From positions 62,001-126,000 of the forward strand of contig NZ_JJMU01000061.1 in assembly GCF_000757725.1 (NCBI RefSeq): a stretch of 64,000 nucleotides of DNA. Direction: 5' to 3'. A program made the position numbers and the translations under genes. Shown here in pieces: positions 55,066 through 64,000 of the stretch. The notes beneath the pieces were generated by a model. It was not told where the DNA came from. It was given only the letters and a program-made list of their open reading frames with translations, and did not search any database. How positions within the stretch are numbered: position 1 is the stretch's first letter; each line of letters begins with the position of its first letter. The DNA is from Sphingobacterium deserti (lineage in GTDB: Bacteria > Bacteroidota > Bacteroidia > Sphingobacteriales > Sphingobacteriaceae).

Positions 55066-56874
55066 AACTAACGCAAGCAATATCCCTGACGTTGAGGCGA
55101 CGGTCACACTGCTATCGACAGCATCCCCCATATTACTGTCGCCCGCCCATTGCCTGTCGTTGCTGTCGAGCATAATCTTCCACTGGCCATCAACTTCATA
55201 GCTTTGCGTCTCTGCTGAAAAATTTAGGATTGCCAACATCTGGTTTTTTCCGCTGCCCATTGTAAGAAGGATGCTATCCTTTTCTTTATCATGCTCTACC
55301 GCTAATTGCTCTCTTCCGAAGCTGCCCGACGCCTGCAGCTCGCGACGTAGCTTTATCAACTTCGTGTAGTAGTTCAACATTTTTTGCTGTGTGTCTGCTT
55401 CAACTTCATTCCAGTCTAATACGCAGGTATTAAAGGTCGCTGTCGCTTGCGGATCGGGCGGTGTACCTTCGCTTTGGAAATCTGCAAATTCAGCTTTTCT
55501 GCCTTCTCGTACAGCTTCAATCAGCTCTTCATCGCCATGGCTCACAAAGTACTGAAACGGTTTTTCGGTACCCCATTCTTCACCCATAAATAACATCGGT
55601 GTATACGGGGAAAGTATAACAGCCATGGCCATGAGCCGTTGCACGCTTTTCGAATATAAGGCTGCACTACGTTCACCCAGCATTCTATTTCCTACCTGAT
55701 CATGATTTTGGGAAAAGACAATAAAGCGCTCCCCACTTAGCCCGGCTGCTGATGTGCCGAAAAACTTCTCCCGATGTGTAGAATAATTGCCATCAAAAAC
55801 GTAGGCTTTTTCGTAGGCCTTTGCCAAGTCTTCCAACCCATTAAAATCCTTGTAATACCCTTTTTTCTCTTCTCCGGCTGCCACCCGTAGGGCGTGATGA
55901 AATTCATCAATCCACTGGGCATCCATTGCAAATGCATTGTTCTGCAGCGGATCTAAGTACCGCCTGTCGTTTAAATCGCATTCAACGATCAGGTAATGCG
56001 GTTTTTTGCGAGCTGCGATAATATCGTCTGTGAGTTGACGTACCTCCTGCAAAATATGTTTTGGGCTAAAGTCCTTTATAGCATGCACGGCATCCAGTCG
56101 TAGCCCATCGATGTGGAAATCTTCAAACCACATACGGATGTTGGCCAATACAAAATCGCGAACACCGTGGCTATAGGCATCGTCATAATTGATCGCTTTA
56201 CCCCAGGGCGTGCTGTATTTTTCCGTGAAGTAGGGACCAAAGTTGGGAAGATAGTTCCCTTCTGGTCCGAAGTGATTGTACACCACATCAAGAATCACGG
56301 CTATCCCTGCTTCATGGCAAGCATCAACAAGTTGCTGCAAACCCTTTGCGCCGCCATAGCTGTGTTGCACGGCGAAAAGAAAGACGCCATCATAGCCCCA
56401 GTTTCTATCACCTGGAAACTGGGCTACGGGCATAATTTCAATGGCATTGATCCCTAATTTTAGCAGATGCGGAATACGTTCGATAACGCCAGAGAAGTCA
56501 TGGCTAGCGGTAAACGTTCCTACATGCAGCTCATAGATAATGAGCTTATCCAAAGCGGGAGGGTGGTAATTTTCATCCCGCCAAGGATACTGCAGATCGA
56601 CGATTTGCGAAGCGCCATGCACGCCCTCGGGCTGCGCTAGCGAAGCAGGGTCGGGGTAAGGCTCGCCATCAATTTGAAAGCGATAGGAATCGCCTTCCTT
56701 TAAGGCATCACTCTCCGCATACCAATAGCCATATTTTCCAATGGCTAAAGGAATGTCTGCACCACGTTTCTCCACTCGGCAAATAACCGACTTCGCGTCT
56801 GGCGCCCATACATTGATGTGCGCCGTTCCATTTCGAAGTGATACACCTATATTATTAACTCCTGTTTCAAACAT
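55057..56874 (-). CDS. treZ: Malto-oligosyltrehalose trehalohydrolase TreZ
   Basis: Releases trehalose from maltooligosyl-trehalose made by TreY. From ATG 56874 about 605 residues; an in-frame TTG six codons earlier is rejected. An N-terminal CBM48-like beta domain (VNIGV start, INVWAPDAKSVICRVE) is followed by the GH13 barrel with YELHVGTFT, NAIEIMPVAQFPGDRNWGYDGV, DVVYNHFGPEGNY, the nucleophile Asp in DGLRLDAVHAIKD, acid/base Glu in YLIVECDLND, and FSQNHDQVGNR. MLFMGEEWGTEKPFQYF is TreZ-specific. Follows glgX on the same strand with 23 nt between the genes. The last codons lie in a tandem repeat. Confidence 0.95.
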   Translation of the reverse strand: MFETGVNNIGVSLRNGTAHINVWAPDAKSVICRVEKRGADIPLAIGKYGYWYAESDALKEGDSYRFQIDGEPYPDPASLAQPEGVHGASQIVDLQYPWRDENYHPPALDKLIIYELHVGTFTASHDFSGVIERIPHLLKLGINAIEIMPVAQFPGDRNWGYDGVFLFAVQHSYGGAKGLQQLVDACHEAGIAVILDVVYNHFGPEGNYLPNFGPYFTEKYSTPWGKAINYDDAYSHGVRDFVLANIRMWFEDFHIDGLRLDAVHAIKDFSPKHILQEVRQLTDDIIAARKKPHYLIVECDLNDRRYLDPLQNNAFAMDAQWIDEFHHALRVAAGEEKKGYYKDFNGLEDLAKAYEKAYVFDGNYSTHREKFFGTSAAGLSGERFIVFSQNHDQVGNRMLGERSAALYSKSVQRLMAMAVILSPYTPMLFMGEEWGTEKPFQYFVSHGDEELIEAVREGRKAEFADFQSEGTPPDPQATATFNTCVLDWNEVEADTQQKMLNYYTKLIKLRRELQASGSFGREQLAVEHDKEKDSILLTMGSGKNQMLAILNFSAETQSYEVDGQWKIMLDSNDRQWAGDSNMGDAVDSSVTVASTSGILLALVSA

Positions 56875-56897
56875 AAATTTAAATCGTTGCAAAAAAA

Positions 56898-59036
56898 CTA
56901 TTTTGTTGGCTGTTCGATTTCTTTCGACATAAGTAGCACGATAGAGCGCGATTGTACGGCAATCTTGCTACCAGCATCATACTCTTCATGCGCTTCAATA
57001 ACGTCCAAGCTGGTGTCTAACATCTTGACCCATTTTTTGCCATATTTTTCTGATGGTAATTGGTAGTCCAACGTTTCCCAGTACGCATTGAACATCAAAT
57101 AAAAGCTATGATCCAAAATCTTCGTACCGTCTTCATTCACGGAACGGATGCCGTGACCGTTTAGGAATACAGCCAAAGAGCGTGCGAAATCGTGCTGCCA
57201 GTGCGAGTCTTCCATTTCTTGGCCTTCTGGTAAGAACCACGCGATATCCTCGAGTCCTATCCCTTTTATTGGCATGCCTTGAAACCATTTCCGACGTGAG
57301 AACGTAGGGTGTTCTTTGCGAAACGCTATCAACTGTTGTGTGAATTTTAGCAAACTTTCGTCCTTACCAGCCCAGTCCAGCCATGAGATCTCATTATCTT
57401 GGCAATAGGCGTTGTTATTCCCGCCTTGCGTGCGGCTAAATTCATCACCAGCAACAATCATAGGAACACCTTGCGATAGGAACAGCGTTGTCATCAAGTT
57501 TCGCTTTTGTTTAGCACGAAGGGCATTTATCGCTTTATCATCTGTAGGGCCTTCGGCACCGCAATTCCACGATCTATTGTGGCTTTCACCATCATTATTA
57601 TCCTCGCCATTTGCCTCGTTGTGTTTCTCGTTATAGGAGACGAGGTCATGCAACGTAAAGCCATCATGTGCGGTAATAAAATTTATGCTGGCCGTCGGCT
57701 TTCTGTAATCATCCTGATAAAGGTCGGACGAACCCGTTAACCGATCTGCAAATTCGCCCAACATACTATCCGCACCAATCCAATAATCGCGGATGCAATC
57801 CCGATACTTGCCGTTCCATTCCGCCCATCCCGGAGGAAATTTACCGACCTGATAACCACCCTCGCCGATGTCCCAAGGCTCGGCAATAAGCTTCACCTGA
57901 GAGATAATAGGATCTTGGTGTATGACATCAAAGAAAGAGCTTAATTTGTCTACCTCATGCAACTCTCTAGCCAATGCTGAAGCCAAATCGAAGCGGAAGC
58001 CATCAACATGCATCTCCTGAATCCAATAGCGTAGACTGTCCATGATCAACCGCAAAACACTCGGATAGCGTGCATTTAGCGTGTTCCCTGTTCCCGTATA
58101 GTCTGTGTAATAGCGCGCATCCTCCTCCAAACGATAATAGGCTGCATTATCTATTCCTCGGAACGACAAAGTCGGCCCCATTTGATTGCCCTCGCCCGTG
58201 TGGTTATACACCACATCCAAAATAACTTCAATGCCGGCCTTATGCAAGGCTTTCACCATTTCCTTAAATTCATTAACTTGTTGTCCCTGGATACCGTTTC
58301 CGGCGTAGCGCACATCAGGAGCAAAGAAGCCTATTGTATTGTAACCCCAATAATTGGTCAAGTCATTATCTTTCAGGTGCCGATCTGTTATAAAATGATG
58401 CACCGGCATCAACTCTATAGCCGTGATGCCCAAATCCTTTAAGTAATTGATGGTAACAGGATGTCCCAAGGCTGTGTAGGTTCCCCGAATTTCTTCCGGA
58501 ATATCAGGGTGCTGCTGCGTAAAGCCTTTGACATGTGTTTCGTATATGATGCTCTTATGCAAAGGAGTGTGCAGCAGCTTGTCGCCTTCCCAATCAAAAT
58601 TATTGTCTACTACTACACATTTCGGTATAAACGGGGCACTGTCGACATCGCTAAAACTTAGATCTTGGTCCGGGTGTCCAACATCGTAGCCAAAAAGCGC
58701 ATCGTCCCACTGCAAGGTACCTGCAATCGCTTTTGCATATGGATCGATAAGCAATTTATGCGGGTTAAAACGGTGCCCGTTCTGTGGGTCGTAAGGGCCA
58801 TACACACGGTACCCGTACAATTGCCCGGGATGCACATCGGGAATGTACACGTGCCATATTTGGTGTGTACGTTCCTTAATACGAATTTTTAAAGATTCTG
58901 TAGGGTCTTCGCTACTATTAAAAAGACAAAGGTCTACGCCTTCAGCATTTTCGGCGTAAATAGAAAAGTTCACCCCCTGTCCATCATACGTTGCCCCTAA
59001 AGGGTAGGGCGACCCCGGAAATACTTTCGTGTCCAT
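56898..59036 (-). CDS. glgX: Glycogen debranching enzyme (GlgX/TreX)
   Basis: Hydrolyses alpha-1,6 branches of glycogen or maltodextrin. The 712 residues: CBM48-like N domain (GSPYPLGATYDGQGVNFSIYAENAEGVDLCLFN), YETHVKGFT, HPVTINYLKDLGITAIELMPVHHF, DVVYNHTGEGNQMGPTLSFRGIDN, the nucleophile region DGFRFDLASALAREL, LIAEPWDIGEGGYQVGKFPPGWAEWNGKYRDCIRDYW with the acid/base Glu, and FITAHDGFTLHDLVSYNEKHNEANGEDNNDG. These are typical isoamylase-type marks. It supplies linear maltodextrins to the TreY/TreZ route encoded on both sides. Confidence 0.96.
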   Translation of the reverse strand: MDTKVFPGSPYPLGATYDGQGVNFSIYAENAEGVDLCLFNSSEDPTESLKIRIKERTHQIWHVYIPDVHPGQLYGYRVYGPYDPQNGHRFNPHKLLIDPYAKAIAGTLQWDDALFGYDVGHPDQDLSFSDVDSAPFIPKCVVVDNNFDWEGDKLLHTPLHKSIIYETHVKGFTQQHPDIPEEIRGTYTALGHPVTINYLKDLGITAIELMPVHHFITDRHLKDNDLTNYWGYNTIGFFAPDVRYAGNGIQGQQVNEFKEMVKALHKAGIEVILDVVYNHTGEGNQMGPTLSFRGIDNAAYYRLEEDARYYTDYTGTGNTLNARYPSVLRLIMDSLRYWIQEMHVDGFRFDLASALARELHEVDKLSSFFDVIHQDPIISQVKLIAEPWDIGEGGYQVGKFPPGWAEWNGKYRDCIRDYWIGADSMLGEFADRLTGSSDLYQDDYRKPTASINFITAHDGFTLHDLVSYNEKHNEANGEDNNDGESHNRSWNCGAEGPTDDKAINALRAKQKRNLMTTLFLSQGVPMIVAGDEFSRTQGGNNNAYCQDNEISWLDWAGKDESLLKFTQQLIAFRKEHPTFSRRKWFQGMPIKGIGLEDIAWFLPEGQEMEDSHWQHDFARSLAVFLNGHGIRSVNEDGTKILDHSFYLMFNAYWETLDYQLPSEKYGKKWVKMLDTSLDVIEAHEEYDAGSKIAVQSRSIVLLMSKEIEQPTK

Positions 59037-59384
59037 GTTTTAAATAATTTCTTGTAAGGTTATGGCGTACATATCCTGCTTCATACAATACCCATACATG
59101 TAGTGCTATCGACAAAACATGTGTAATGGTATTCCAGCATGACGTACGTTATGTTTGTGCTATCATAACAACTTACCGACTCGCTAAGTTTTGCGAATAG
59201 TATTTTATTTTATTGCGGCATACCCTCGCTCAAATGTTTTAGTAAGCTTTTGATGGAGTGGACGAACGTTGGACCACATCGCGCCTGCAGCTTCATGAAT
59301 AGATATGTAGGGCATTCCTTAATAAGGCTTTGTGTAACAACTTTTTTCTGCAAAATAGGTTATACATTAAAACGTATTCCTGCT
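59037..59384. other. Divergent intergenic region between glgX and the DUF421 gene
   Basis: About 350 bases. No exact -7 element on either strand and no coding-like ORF was seen. Confidence 0.4.
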
Positions 59385-60065
59385 ATGCTAGAAATTGAAA
59401 AGTTGTTTGTGGGTGGTGCCGATTTTGATTTTTTGACAGAGATTATTTGGCGAACGGTCATCATGTTTATTTTGATATTGATCATCTTGCGTTTGTCCGG
59501 CAGGAGAGGGGTTCGGCAGCTCACGCTTTTCGAAGTGGCAATAATTATAAGCCTCGGCTCCGCAGCGGGCGATCCCATGTTTCAGGAAGATATTCCTGTT
59601 GTCTATTCAGTGATCGTTTTTGGTTGCGTGATGGGCGTATATAAGCTTGTTACGTGGTTGGCTTCGCGTCTTAAGTGGGTGGCCGTCATGATGGAAGGCA
59701 AGGCAATGACGATCGTGAAAGATGGAATGTTTGATGTGCGCCATGAGAATCAGCACGATTTTTCCAAAATGGAATTTTTCGCCGAGCTTCGCAACCTTTC
59801 TATCGAGCACCTCGGCCAAGTGCGTGAAGGCATCCTGGAAGTTGATGGCACGATGAGCGTGCTATACTATAGCGATGAAGATACGAAACCTGGGCTGCCG
59901 TTATTTCCGTCACACTATATTGAAGTTAAACCGGCTGAGCGTACCGGACCTTTCGCATGCATGTATTGTGGCGCGGTGCAGCATGAAGTTGTGCTAGGCA
60001 CCCACAAATGTGATCGTTGCGGACGAGATAGGTGGACTTTAGCTTTAAAAACCAAGCGCGCCTAA
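59385..60065 (+). CDS. DUF421/YetF membrane protein with C-terminal zinc ribbon
   Basis: From ATG 59385 about 226 residues; longer starts in the same frame lack family character. TM1-3 lie at about 18-110 (TVIMFILILIILRLSGRRGVRQLTLFEVAIIISLGSAAGDPMFQEDIPVVYSVIVFGCVM), with the RLSGRRGVRQLTLFE signature of DUF421, then the cytoplasmic beta domain (LRNLSIEHLGQVREGILEVDG). The last 35 residues carry CMYCG and CDRCG, ending DRWTLALKTKRA, a rubredoxin-like zinc ribbon. Function unknown; it sits between trehalose genes but on the opposite strand. Confidence 0.88.
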   Translation: MLEIEKLFVGGADFDFLTEIIWRTVIMFILILIILRLSGRRGVRQLTLFEVAIIISLGSAAGDPMFQEDIPVVYSVIVFGCVMGVYKLVTWLASRLKWVAVMMEGKAMTIVKDGMFDVRHENQHDFSKMEFFAELRNLSIEHLGQVREGILEVDGTMSVLYYSDEDTKPGLPLFPSHYIEVKPAERTGPFACMYCGAVQHEVVLGTHKCDRCGRDRWTLALKTKRA

Positions 60066-60080
60066 TCTCGCCCGATAACT

Positions 60081-63000
60081 TTACAACCTATCGTATAGCG
60101 TAGCGTATAGCTTTAGCTGCTGTATCTTCGGCTGTTTAAAAGCGTTAGGCAGCATGCGCCACGACCAATTGCTTACTGTACTCGATGGCGTGTTCATGCG
60201 GTGTTTTTTTCCAAGCGATAATACGTCTTGCATAGGGATAATGACCGTGTTTGCTACCGATCCATAAGCCACTTTTGTAAGCAGGTCCGCCACGTTCTTG
60301 GCATAAACCGTAGAGGATAAGTATGCCTGCAGTCGGCTGCGGGAATTTTGGTCTATATCCGCCTTAAACCATCCCACCGTCGTATTGTTATCATGCGTGC
60401 CGGTATAAACGACAAAGTTTTTCCGGTAGTGATGCGGTATGTGTGGCGACTGCGGCAGGTCGTCGCCAAAAGCAAATTGCAGCACTTTCATTCCTGCCAA
60501 TCCATATTTGTCGCGGAGCGCGTAAACCTCGTCATCAATATCTCCTAAGTCTTCTGCGATAAAAGGCATCTCACCGAAAGCAGATTTAAGCCTATTGAAC
60601 AAGTCCCTTCCGGGGCCGGTCTTCCATTCACCTTCTGCTGCAGTTTCAGCGGAAGCGGGGATACTCCAATAGGCGGCAAAGGCCCGGAAGTGATCCAAGC
60701 GAACCTGATCGAATAAAGCTAAATTTTGCTTCACACGAGCGACCCACCACTGGAAGCCTTCTTTCTTATGGTTTGCCCAACGGAACACGGGCATTCCCCA
60801 CTGTTGACCGTCAGCGTTGAAGTAATCTGGCGGAACGCCGGCCATTTCCTTGATCTGTCCATTATTATCGAGCGCAAATAAATGGCGGTTTGCCCATACA
60901 TCGGCAGAGTCATGGCCGACATAAATAGGAATATCACCAAGAATCTCGATATTCAATCCATAACAATAGGCTTTAAGTTGAGCCCACTGCTTGAAGAATA
61001 TGTATTGCAACCACTTTTCGCGCTCCAGAAGCTTTTTGTTTTCATGTGTGAATAGTTGTAAGGCTTGCGGATCACGTTCTTTGTATTCTTTTGCCCATTC
61101 GTGCCAAGGAGCATCTTGATGGTACTGCCGCAAGCTCATAAATAGGGCGTAGTCATTGATCCAAAAATCTTGTTCTGAACAAAATGCAGAAAAAGCAGCG
61201 TCATTACTAGGGTCGGCACGTTCAAAGGCTTGGTACAGGCATGGCATTTTTGACGATACGACGCTATCGTAATCTATGTTATTGGAAGCTTCTGCTAGTT
61301 GTTGTTGTAATTCTTCTTCATGCAAGAGATTTTCTTTCACCAAGGTCTGAAGATCAATAAAAAGCGGATTGCCTGCCATGGCACTTAATGTGCTGTATGG
61401 CGAGTATTGTTGCTGCTTGGAAAGCGGGTTAAGCGGAAGCACTTGCCAAAAGCGCTGCCCGGCAGCATGTAGATTCCGGGCAAAGGAAAATGCGCTGTCG
61501 CCTAAATCGCCGATACCATAAGCGGATGGCAGAGAGCTGATGTGCATCAATATGCCGGCACGACGTGGGTTTGGCGCTATTTCATACGCCAACACCGCAA
61601 TAGGAAGCTCTTGGAATAATTCGTTTAAATTTACCTGACCTCCCGATCCTTCGCCTGTGTACAACACACTTTTCCATGTTATAGCAGCCTGTGTAGGTAG
61701 GATTACCCGTGTATCTTCCCAGTCGAAGTCACGTAATTGGTTTTGCTGTAGCTTGGTGATACCGGCGAGGTGCAAAGGCAAAATCACGACAATTGACTTG
61801 TTGTGGTATTGTCGTGCAAAAGCCATAACATGCTGTTGATATTTCCCTTCGACCGGCAACGGTTGATAACTTCCCTTCTCAAAAGCCTCGGTTGACGAAT
61901 GCCTGAGTTGCGCTAGCGTATGTAACAACCATAGTTTAATCTTCCCGTTTTCACGTTCTTCCCAAAGGTTAGCCAGCCGGTTCTGATGAGGTATCTTGGT
62001 TATGTCATCCAAATACTCCCTTCGTTTCTGATAATCGACAGGTCGGCGGTTATCCGGATCCACAAAGCTAAAATCCCATAGTTCTGTACCTTGATAGACA
62101 TCAGGCACACCTGGCGCGGTAAATTTTAGTGTGAGTTGTGCTAACGAATTGATGACGGCGAAATCGTTGAAACTGCGGAGTAGATCCTTTAGCGACTTAA
62201 TAAACTTGCCTTCCGGCTGAAGCAAGAAGCGGGCAAATTGATGTACAGTGTCTTCATACTCCTCGTTCGGTGTTGCCCAATCCGATCGTTCCTTACCTTC
62301 GCGCAAGTACTTTGTCAAGAATGCTAAAAAGCGTTCCTCGAACGTCGTATCCTCTTCTCCCGACATAGGGTATGCGCCATATAGCGATTGGTAAATGGTA
62401 TATTCATCATTCGGATGAGGGAAGGGGCCATCATACGTTTTCTCCAATATGCTGTGCCATTTTTTTACCGCTGCTATCCAGCGTGATGGCCATGCCGTGA
62501 TCACTTGCAGACGGCTTCGGGTGTCTTCTGCTCGCTTCGTGTCATGCGTACTGCTGCCGTTCAGCGCCAATGGCCAGTGCTTTTGCCTTGCCGCCATCAG
62601 TGTATGGAAATCTTCTACCAACAGTCCGAAATTTTCCGGATGGTCGCCCACTTCGTTACTACCTAGATAGCGGTTGTATGTATACATCAATGTATCTTCA
62701 ACCCCTTTCGCCATAGCAGGGCCGGCGAATTGCATACAGCGTGTAAAAAATGTAGCTGCTCGTTTTTTGTAATCTTCGCTATCGGAAACTTGTGCCCGTC
62801 TTAGTGCTTCGACAAATTGCATCACTTCTGATTTATGATCAGGGTTCATCTTTTTGACCTTTTTAAACACCTTTTCCAACTGCTGATAATTCTTAGCGGC
62901 TAAGGGAAAACTGCTGTCGTAAAACCGATAAACGGGAAATTCAATCAATAAAGATGTGATAACCTCTGTCATTCTCCTTTTATCAAGGACTTTACTATCT

Positions 63001-64000
63001 TCTGCAAGTTCAAGATCAAAGAACAGCGCGCAAAGATTATCCATTTCGCCTTGCATATGCTTCTGCAAAATAGCCGTCTTCTTTTCGCGCTGCTGCTGCT
63101 TAATAGATAGTTGCTTTCCTACAAATTTGTTGTAAAATTTATCTAGCTTTTTTCTCCCCCCACGGTCTACCAGTAGATTGTTACTTGCGGCTAAAAACTC
63201 ATAACCAGAGGCGCCCTGGATGGGCCAGTCCGCAGGCAGGTCTTCTCCATGTTCCAAAATCTTCTCTGCAACGATGTAAGTCTCCGGACCGCAGAGCTGG
63301 CGAAGATCATGAAGGTATGCGGTGGGATCGTAAATACCATCGATATGGTCTATGCGTAAACCATCAATAAGCCCTTCTTCGAGTAATTGGGCAATAAAAC
63401 TGTGGACATCGTTGAAAACCGCTGCTTTATTAATATTTAAGCAGATAAGGCTATTAACAGTAAAAAATCGTCGAAAATTAATTTGACTGTCGGTTTCCTG
63501 CCAATGACAAAGCCGATAGTGCTGCTCTTCTAATAGGCTTTCAAGTTTGTCGGGAGACTCGTTGATTTCCGTAAGGTATGCAGCTAACTTTTTTTGATCA
63601 GAATTGCTAAGATTCGTTCCATCAACGTCGCTAATACGATATTTTGAGAGGATTGCCTGCGCGCTTTCAGCTGATAGTGGCCATTGTTGGTCAAAGTATT
63701 TTACGTACAGTTTTTGATCATGGTAGCATATACCGATTTCCTGATCAGCAATTGCCTCCGAAAGAGATTTCCCTAGCGTAGGAACCATCAATTTTTCCTT
63801 TGCAAACCAATCTCCGCTGTAGCTGGTGTCGAAATAATCTTTGTACTTCGATTCAGCGCCGTATTCGAGTAAGTCCATCAGCCATGCATTAGATGGATCA
63901 AATGCCATATGGTTAGGTACAATGTCTTGTAGCCAGTTTAAACCTTCAGTGTCAAGTTTGCTTTTAAGCGCTCGCAACTGTTCCAGACTGCCTATTTCTG
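60081..64000 (-). CDS. TreY-MalQ fusion (malto-oligosyltrehalose synthase + 4-alpha-glucanotransferase), partial
   Basis: The reading frame is open to the window edge, so the N terminus is missing; the codons beyond the TTG at 63977 continue as EIGSLEQLRALKSK, matching TreY. More than 1,300 residues. The TreY part (5' side, 64000 to about 61572) has WLQDIVPNHMAFDPSNAWLMDLLEYG, GLRIDHIDGIYDPTAY, YIVAEKILEHGEDLP, STHDTKRAEDTRSRL and FTAPGVPDVYQGTELWDFSFVDPDNRRPVDY. The MalQ part (about 61571-60084, roughly 496 residues) starts RAGILMHISSLPSAYGIGDLG and contains GDIPIYVGHDSADVW, VRLDHFRAFAAYW, FIAEDLGDID and YTGTHDNNTTVGWF. Together they rearrange maltodextrins and convert the reducing end to trehalosyl. 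The fused arrangement is not the norm for these enzymes. Confidence 0.93.
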   Translation of the reverse strand, partial: EIGSLEQLRALKSKLDTEGLNWLQDIVPNHMAFDPSNAWLMDLLEYGAESKYKDYFDTSYSGDWFAKEKLMVPTLGKSLSEAIADQEIGICYHDQKLYVKYFDQQWPLSAESAQAILSKYRISDVDGTNLSNSDQKKLAAYLTEINESPDKLESLLEEQHYRLCHWQETDSQINFRRFFTVNSLICLNINKAAVFNDVHSFIAQLLEEGLIDGLRIDHIDGIYDPTAYLHDLRQLCGPETYIVAEKILEHGEDLPADWPIQGASGYEFLAASNNLLVDRGGRKKLDKFYNKFVGKQLSIKQQQREKKTAILQKHMQGEMDNLCALFFDLELAEDSKVLDKRRMTEVITSLLIEFPVYRFYDSSFPLAAKNYQQLEKVFKKVKKMNPDHKSEVMQFVEALRRAQVSDSEDYKKRAATFFTRCMQFAGPAMAKGVEDTLMYTYNRYLGSNEVGDHPENFGLLVEDFHTLMAARQKHWPLALNGSSTHDTKRAEDTRSRLQVITAWPSRWIAAVKKWHSILEKTYDGPFPHPNDEYTIYQSLYGAYPMSGEEDTTFEERFLAFLTKYLREGKERSDWATPNEEYEDTVHQFARFLLQPEGKFIKSLKDLLRSFNDFAVINSLAQLTLKFTAPGVPDVYQGTELWDFSFVDPDNRRPVDYQKRREYLDDITKIPHQNRLANLWEERENGKIKLWLLHTLAQLRHSSTEAFEKGSYQPLPVEGKYQQHVMAFARQYHNKSIVVILPLHLAGITKLQQNQLRDFDWEDTRVILPTQAAITWKSVLYTGEGSGGQVNLNELFQELPIAVLAYEIAPNPRRAGILMHISSLPSAYGIGDLGDSAFSFARNLHAAGQRFWQVLPLNPLSKQQQYSPYSTLSAMAGNPLFIDLQTLVKENLLHEEELQQQLAEASNNIDYDSVVSSKMPCLYQAFERADPSNDAAFSAFCSEQDFWINDYALFMSLRQYHQDAPWHEWAKEYKERDPQALQLFTHENKKLLEREKWLQYIFFKQWAQLKAYCYGLNIEILGDIPIYVGHDSADVWANRHLFALDNNGQIKEMAGVPPDYFNADGQQWGMPVFRWANHKKEGFQWWVARVKQNLALFDQVRLDHFRAFAAYWSIPASAETAAEGEWKTGPGRDLFNRLKSAFGEMPFIAEDLGDIDDEVYALRDKYGLAGMKVLQFAFGDDLPQSPHIPHHYRKNFVVYTGTHDNNTTVGWFKADIDQNSRSRLQAYLSSTVYAKNVADLLTKVAYGSVANTVIIPMQDVLSLGKKHRMNTPSSTVSNWSWRMLPNAFKQPKIQQLKLYATLYDRL

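Noticed and set aside
63977-63979. TTG as start of the TreY-MalQ gene
   Set aside because: The frame is open further upstream to the window edge and the upstream codons match TreY, so the gene is truncated by the window.

Overview
The window comes from a chromosome of the phylum Bacteroidota, most likely the family Sphingobacteriaceae (Sphingobacterium, Pedobacter or Olivibacter type). The evidence is the recurrent Bacteroidota promoter signature TTTG-N19 to 21-TAnnTTTG, the near absence of Shine-Dalgarno sequences, TonB-dependent receptor biology, and families largely limited to this phylum (DUF4876, DUF6850-like barrels). No phage, transposase, CRISPR array or rRNA operon was seen, so this is mainly ordinary chromosome with accessory pockets.

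Layout. 0.1-4.2 kb holds a three-gene envelope operon of unknown function. 4.4-7.7 kb is the methionine/threonine branch: metY and hom on the minus strand behind a SAM-I riboswitch, with a 31-codon ORF starting right after the aptamer and a coding-like fragment after hom. 7.8-8.2 kb has three tandem identical tRNA-Phe genes. 8.4-12.4 kb has mnmA and the glycolytic operon pfkA-kinase-gapA, opposite a Nudix/winged-helix regulator whose Nudix box is degenerate. 13.3-19.7 kb is a TetR-TolC-MFP-RND efflux operon. 20.5-27.5 kb is a di-haem peroxidase gene divergent from a TonB receptor, a DUF4876 lipoprotein and a barrel protein. 27.7-36.1 kb is a mosaic of small genes: oxidoreductase, a possible toxin/immunity remnant, glutathione peroxidase, NYN-LOTUS protein, AI-2E transporter, two paralogous mini-membrane proteins, pterin dehydratase, SDR and OsmC. 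36.3-38.2 kb has an ECF sigma factor, membrane proteins and Hsp20. 38.4-41.5 kb is a PepSY/DUF4198 operon of siderophore-iron type. 41.8-52.3 kb has YedI-like, phosphoesterase, TesA/YbbA/YbbP, CspA/DEAD helicase and acyl-CoA dehydrogenase genes. 52.5-64 kb has a GH92 mannosidase and a trehalose/glycogen cluster (treZ, glgX and a treY-malQ fusion that runs off the window).

Most unusual signals. (1) Three short elements at about 4.42-4.49, 34.33-34.39 and 34.48-34.55 kb share a block reading CATAATTTAGGTTnATAATT on the minus strand, each followed by a hairpin and a U-run. One has a near-perfect minus-strand promoter whose spacer is filled by a perfect TAGTGTA/TACACTA inverted repeat. They look like a family of very short regulated sRNAs. 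(2) The SAM riboswitch directly abuts the start codon of a small membrane-peptide ORF upstream of metY. (3) A related TAGTGT/ACACTA operator overlaps the pfkA promoter beside the Nudix-like regulator. (4) TreY and MalQ are fused in one protein. (5) A shared AT-rich operator precedes the peroxidase/TonB locus and the PepSY operon, suggesting one (probably iron) regulon.

All calls come from reading the sequence and from knowledge of the families; no database search was run.
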